A stretch of 64,000 nucleotides of DNA. Origin: Daldinia sp. FL1419. Taxonomy: Eukaryota; Ascomycota; Sordariomycetes; Xylariales; Hypoxylaceae. The notes under the pieces are model-generated. The model worked only from the letters and a program-made list of their open reading frames with translations. It did not search any database and was not told the origin of the DNA. The stretch spans positions 124,001-188,000 of the forward strand of contig MU623376.1 of NCBI GenBank assembly GCA_025201765.1, written 5' to 3'. Made by a program: the position numbers and the translations under genes. The stretch's first letter is position 1. The number at the start of each line of letters is the position of its first letter. Positions 58,838 through 64,000 of this stretch are shown here, piece after piece.

Positions 58838-61003
58838 CTAGATCAGCAGGTAGTCCCATCCCCTCATCTGCATAACGTCTCGCCAGGAGATGTAGGGCGC
58901 TTCCGTCGACCCGTTCGCACTGGGACTCGGCTGGCTGTTGTCGGCCTGCTGCCAGACCTCGTGTAGTAGCGATACTACGCCACCGAAACTGCCACAGTTA
59001 GCAGCATCGCCGAGCTGCGCGATGCGATCGTTGAAGAATTGTCTGAAGCTAGAGTTCATCCCGCTAACAGACCCGCCGATCAGGTAAACCCAAGATAGAC
59101 TTCGGTCGAAGCCGTGGGGCCCTGATGGAATGAGTTGTAGTACGGAAGTGAGCTTCTCAACCAGGCCAACACAGCTGGCCTGGCTGGGGGAGAAGCCGGG
59201 AACTAGGCTGCATAGGTAAATGCGAGCAGCCAATCGGAATGCGCTAGTGATGTTTTTGCTGAGTTGTTTCGGGCTAAGAGAGCCGTTGGCGTTAAATGGC
59301 ATCTTGGGTGTGCTGTCATGAGTTTCAGTCAACCCAATCTGGTCGCCAAGAGCGTGCACATGCTGGCAAAGAGTAATGTCATCCATTCCTTCCTTCTTGA
59401 GGGCCTCAAGGCAGGCGATTTCGGAAATGAGGTACATGATGTGGTCATCGCAGCCCATGAGTTCGCGAAGTCCGAGGAATGGGTTAGTAGTAGACAAGTG
59501 CTTTTCACGGTAAGTGTGGGCGAAAACTGGGGCTCTCCCTTGCATAGTTGCTCCTAGGATATCAATCCACGCGGTTAACGTCATGTTGAAAGGCGTCTGC
59601 GGGAGCTGTTCGCTGGAGTCAGAAACCAATCGAGGCAGATCTAGCTTCATTACTAGAGAGTTCACCGCCTGGAAGTGCTGGTGCCAGGGAATGTCGGGGA
59701 GAGAATCGTCATATCGGCCAACGCAAGACTGGAAAAAGATGAGACCCAGAGTCGCCTCGAGAATTTGGTGGTGGTTCTCGTCGTTGTTTAGAGCCTCGCA
59801 AAGAGCCACAATGGTGGCGTGTCGGTGTCGCATAATGTCATTGTCAATCTCCTCTCCCTGAGCGTTCATTGATGCCTTATAGTGTTGAGCTGCGATCATC
59901 AGGCAGCAGTGGAGGTAAGGCTTGTTGTTCTGCAGGTTAGGTAGGATGAGGTCAGATCCGACGGAGCCGTGCTGGTTGGTTTCCAGGATCGGGAAGATTG
60001 ATGGCAGCACGAATTGAATGAAGTGCTCTAGTAACCGCTGGTCGTTCTCATCTAGCTCGATGTCGACTTGCCTAGTGCTGGTAGGTAGTCCGTGCGAGAA
60101 GTCAAAGAAGTTATAGTTCAATGTCTCTTCAGTTAGCGACTCGCGGCGTTCCTGGAAAACTTGCTCGGCCCATTCCCCTTCCATGGGGTAAGAAGGAAGG
60201 ATGGTCCCAGGCGGCGGCGGGGTGTGGAAAGTGCTGAAGGTTGAAGTTGTCGATTCCCTCAGAGTAGGAATGTCGTTAACAAACATTTGACGCTCGGTCT
60301 TGACATCAATCTCATAGGGAGACATGTTGAACATGAAGTCGGGATGCGACGGGAGCATGTGTGGGTTGTAAGCCCCATAGTCCTGTACATTAGGCGGGCT
60401 GTTAAAGTTAAAGGCGAATTGCGAGTCGATCGATGCCGACCTTGTTCGATCTAGAGGATCCGAGAAGGTCGCAGAGGTAGGAAGAGAGTGCGACAAGCCG
60501 GGCGGCGAACTAACTGAAGTCTGAATGGTGTGGGAGGCCTTCTCCGTAAGCTTCTTTTTCTTGATGATGATCTTGATGTTGTCCTTGTGTTGTCGCCTAA
60601 GGTCGTTGTTGCTCCACCACATCGGTCGCTTATATTCACATTCGAGGCCCAGGTGCTTGCATGCTGTGCACATAGGAGCGCCCTCATCGCACTTCTTACG
60701 TCGTAGTCTACAGGTATAGCAACCTATAGAAAGGTGGTTATGTCAGTGTTGCGGTCTCAAGTTGACTTACACGGACCAAGGCCGAGCCGGTATAAGTGGC
60801 CGCCGTGTAAGTCGGTTGTATGAATCTGTATGGGAGTACCAACCTGTTCTTGAGCGACGGTGCATCTGTGACTTTGCTTTAGGGTTGGCATTGCTGCTTT
60901 GCTTAGAAGAAGCAGCCTTTGACTTGGTCGGTTGTGCGACAGCCATGTTGACGGTTGCTGCTCTCATGAGGTCTCCCTGGGTGTTGGGGGGTAGAGATGA
61001 CAT
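58838..61003 (-). CDS. pro1: Zn2Cys6 transcription factor PRO1 (RosA/NosA/Adv-1 type)
   Basis: This is a nuclear regulator needed for sexual fruiting-body development in Sordaria and Neurospora, with RosA/NosA as Aspergillus relatives. Exons 61003-60844 and 60723-58838 give 681 residues. Splicing creates the binuclear cluster: RRSRTG joined to CYTCRLRRKKCDEGAPMCTA and CKHLGLECEYKRP, six cysteines from residue 55. WWSNNDLRRQHKDNIK and a lysine-rich helix follow, then the Ser/Pro-rich block SSPPGLSHSLPTSATFSDPL and a Fungal_trans_2-type C-terminal domain (LEHFIQFVLPSIFPILETNQ onward). Length is near that of Sordaria PRO1. Without splicing the large ORF appears to begin at MCTACKH and would lose half the finger. 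Confidence 0.94.
60724..60843 (-). other. Intron inside the PRO1 zinc cluster
   Basis: Minus-strand donor GTTGGT at 60843, acceptor CTATAG ending at 60724, 120 bp. It splits the Gly codon just before the first zinc-binding Cys. Confidence 0.9.
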
Positions 61004-64000
61004 TTGTATCTTATGTCTAGTTTATAAGGTACCTGCGTCGAGATGGTAGTGGTGGGGGGGTTATGCTGGTCAAGCCGAGCGAAAGCGGGAGGGGACCAGG
61101 GGAACCAGGGACCCTAGTTCTAAGTCTAGGTCGAGATTGCTGGGGGTCTGCCTAGAGAAGTGCGCCTCCAAGCCAGTAAATTCTCCAAAAACGCTCAACG
61201 CTCGCAGTTCTCGTGCCTGGTGAACAATAATCCGCAAAGTGGAGATAAGGCCGGCGCGGAGTAAATTTTCGGAAATGGTCAAAATTAATATTATTTCTTT
61301 CTCGTCGAATGAATGGTAGGATCCAAGCAAGTTCCAGCTTGCCTTTCACGTTAGTCGAGCTTAGCGGGAATAGAAGAGGTTAATAGGGAGTAAGAGGGTT
61401 AAAGGGGAATAGAGAAAGGGGGGAAGAGAGGAATAATTAAGAGAAATTGGAACGACACTTGGATTTTAACCCTCTACAACTCTGTCTCTCGAAAAAGAGG
61501 AAGGCTTCTGTGGATTGGAGGTGTCAAGACTTATATCGTGGCCTCGTCCCCTTTGGCCACCACCTTAGCCTTAGTCTTTAGTCGTGAACTTGGTGTAGCG
61601 TCGACGGCTATGTTCAAAAATAGCAACATGCGCAATTTTGGGGTAATTCCTTTTTTAACCCATGATTTTTCTGGCCTAATTACTGGTCGCTGTAGGTCAA
61701 GCAGGTTACTACATATGCAAATTAGCCCATTTTGGGGTGACTTGAGCCGGATATGCGCTTGCGGATACCAATGAGCTTGGCCGGTTTCTATGGACCGCGG
61801 TCGAGTCACCCGGATGAAGGTGGGTATCTTCGACCACCTGGACCAACCACCCCCTTGAAAAATAGCGGTACAAGGGCATTGTACCACTCGGTGACACTGG
61901 CGGAAGACGGTGGGCTGCAAGCAGATGGCAAGGATTATTTGGTAGGGTACCAGGCAACGTCCAGCGACTAAAAGAGGCAGTTCCCATACGTGGCTTGCCG
62001 GTCATTGGCACGACCTCTTCGAAAGTCCGATCCACCGTGGTGCATACCCTCCCCCCATGCATACATACATAGTAGAAAGGCATGGGGTCTTTGAATAACC
62101 ACCGCTAGCACTTGCAGATTTTCTAATTGTGCGCAAATGTGAGTGTGTGACCTCTGCCAGCCCTGTATCTACCCTTGTCGTCAGCAAGCCTGCAGGCCGG
62201 GGTCTTCGAGTTTATTGAAAGCCGCAGGGATTTATTAGCGTCGATCGGGTCGAGAAGAGGCACGGAACAGAGAGGGGGTGTGTATTGTGGTCGTACTTTT
62301 ACGAGGAGTCTACTTCTTTCTCGAGGAACATTCGTCATGCCACTTCCCATCTTCGAGCGGAGACGGTTGGGCCTTGTCTTGGGCTTGTCACTCATTCTTT
62401 GCTAAGTTTGCACGTTGATGATAGACATGTTGTGCGAGAAGAACCACGAGAGAGGAACCCCACGTGTGGACTTTTCGATGTTAAGCAAAAAATGCCAAGT
62501 GTCGACTTGCTCAAAGACAAAAGTAATATGTATGCAAGGAGCCATGGCAGCTTGCCGATTGCCCTCGCGTTGACCATTATTTGACCATTGGAGAACGAAT
62601 GGTGTGGTTACTCTGCATGGGCTGACCGATAATCATAGATTGCTTTGCTATCGGGTTGCATATGCAGCATTGAGAACCCAAATCCGTACGCGTGTATACC
62701 ACGCAAAATAGGTGTATACTACTACTACGTAGTACGTAGTACGTAGTTCCGCCCAAGTAGAAGTTGTAGAATTCTACATACTCCGTGCATACATACGCCA
62801 ATACGCCAACCCTAGCTCATTGCCACATCTGGATAACATGTCGCCGGGTGGAGAGCTACTGGATGCTGGGCTGGAGTAATAAGCTATCCGTCTCGTTAAA
62901 CTAGGTTGAATTTTGCGAACTCGGAGCTAGGCCCTCGATCGCGAGCTTCTATTCAAATTTGCTCTTCAAGGAAGGAGGAACCAAACTCTGTAGCATCCGT
63001 ATAGCATAATTGCTCTATACCTTAATCGTCCATTAGCAATTAATCCTGTCCGCCAATGAATGGCGAATCTCGGAATAAAAGCGTGGGATTGGTCATAAAT
63101 AAAAACCAGTGGCCGTCCGGGCAGCAAGGCCACGGGGGTCCGGCCTTTAGAACACCCTGCGCGCAGGACGGGACGACGAGGTAGGTCGAGGTAGGTCGGG
63201 GACCAACATGTCGGAACTAGGAGTCGCGCCGACTCTAGAGTGTGCTCGCAGCCGAAGAGGGAAAGAAGATGTATAGAATTGTATAGCTTATTTAGCGTGT
63301 GCTTCCCAAGTGAATTTCCCAATGTTCAGGGTCAATTTCGAAAGCAATCCACTTGGGCATGGAAAACACATGTTCACGGCTGGTCTTTTCCCAACTAGTC
63401 CGGACGTTGCTGTGGCACCGGCGAATATTTCGAATTATGAGATGGGCTTAAAGGAGAGCCAATCAGATGGATATGTTAGGTAAATGGTATTAAGGTCCGT
63501 GGAAGAAGTTGGGAAACAAAAGGGTAGTCGAGCTCGCTGATTGGAGGCTCATAGAAAGTTGGCGCCAGTAGCGGGCTTAGCCGAAATCTTAGTTGATGTG
63601 ACAAAGTAAGGGTTCAGACTTGGGATTGGTTCAAGCTCGGAAGCTAGTCCCTGCTCGGCCGGAATTAATTCTTGATGGTGGGCAAGATTTTAGCCAATCT
63701 CTGGTCGAAGGCGGCAAGCTCCCATTAGTGTCGATAGTGGATCTGGATGGGGTCTATATCCTAGCGTATGCAAAATCTTAAGGATCCCCGGGCTGCCAAG
63801 ACACGGCATCAAGGGGACCTTTCCCTTTTGTCCTGATTCCAGATGAGGTCAGCAACCTAACCGGTTCGATCCTAGTAGAATAGTGGAGATAGCTTCCCCA
63901 TGATTCCCCTTTATCAGCGTTATCAGTAAATCAAGCGGTGGTCCATGCGCTCCGTAAGCTATGGGAAGCTATGGAGAGGCTGGGGTGTGGCTTACCGGAT
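61004..64000. other. PRO1 upstream region and right window end; no gene supported
   Basis: About 3 kb without a convincing ORF on either strand. Pro1-type genes often have long leaders, so part may be 5' UTR. TACGTAGTACGTAGTACGTAG at 62724-62745 is a short tandem palindromic run. No partial gene is visible at the right edge. Confidence 0.5.

Noticed and set aside
61531..62083. Minus- and plus-strand ORFs upstream of PRO1
   Set aside because: No start context, codon bias or domain; strands compete over the same bases.
62966..63322. 118-residue minus-strand ORF near the right edge
   Set aside because: No recognisable motif or codon bias.

Overview
The window looks like nuclear DNA of a filamentous ascomycete, most likely a sordariomycete (Xylariales-like, inferred from gene content only). 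It has compact genes with 46-279 bp GT-AG introns and orthologues of fungal regulators: an Msn2/SEB1-type C2H2 factor and the PRO1/RosA/NosA Zn2Cys6 regulator. It also has a HET-domain gene, a GH47 mannosidase, the permease chaperone Shr3 and long intergenic tracts full of TACCTAGGTA-type short palindromes. No rRNA, intact tRNA, CRISPR array or recognisable intact transposon was found.

Layout. 1-8.2 kb: the 3' part of a type-B carboxylesterase (+), the diphthamide synthetase DPH6 (-) and the stress regulator MSN2 (-). 8.2-24.1 kb: a gene desert of about 16 kb with no convincing gene. Near its right end lies a tRNA-like element with Pol III A and B boxes. 24.1-27 kb: a decayed GMC oxidoreductase (-), then an assembly problem (89 G, 10 N, 23 C) flanked by a noisy 75-bp duplicate. 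27-35 kb: a triple AAA+ (CbxX/CfqX-type) ATPase, a DUF202 membrane protein and the SF1 helicase HCS1, all on +. 35-39 kb: gene-free, with hairpins and minisatellites. 39-51.4 kb: a coiled-coil protein, a small divergent candidate gene (-), a secreted M28 peptidase, a GH47 alpha-mannosidase, a HET protein with a one-base frame break and SHR3. 52-61 kb: a cysteine-rich single-pass membrane protein (-), a small hypothetical ORF (+), a HAD-type dehalogenase (-) and PRO1 (-). 61-64 kb: no supported gene.

The genes do not form an obvious biosynthetic cluster. They cover general cell biology: translation-factor modification (DPH6), secretory glycan trimming (GH47), permease export (SHR3), nucleic-acid unwinding (HCS1), stress response (MSN2), sexual development (PRO1) and secreted hydrolysis (esterase, M28). 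I did not find a clear new biological system. The best leads are the triple AAA+ protein whose first module lacks Walker B, the codon-biased small gene beside the M28 peptidase, the tRNA-like Pol III element, the dispersed palindrome family and the in-frame retainable intron of the DUF202 gene.
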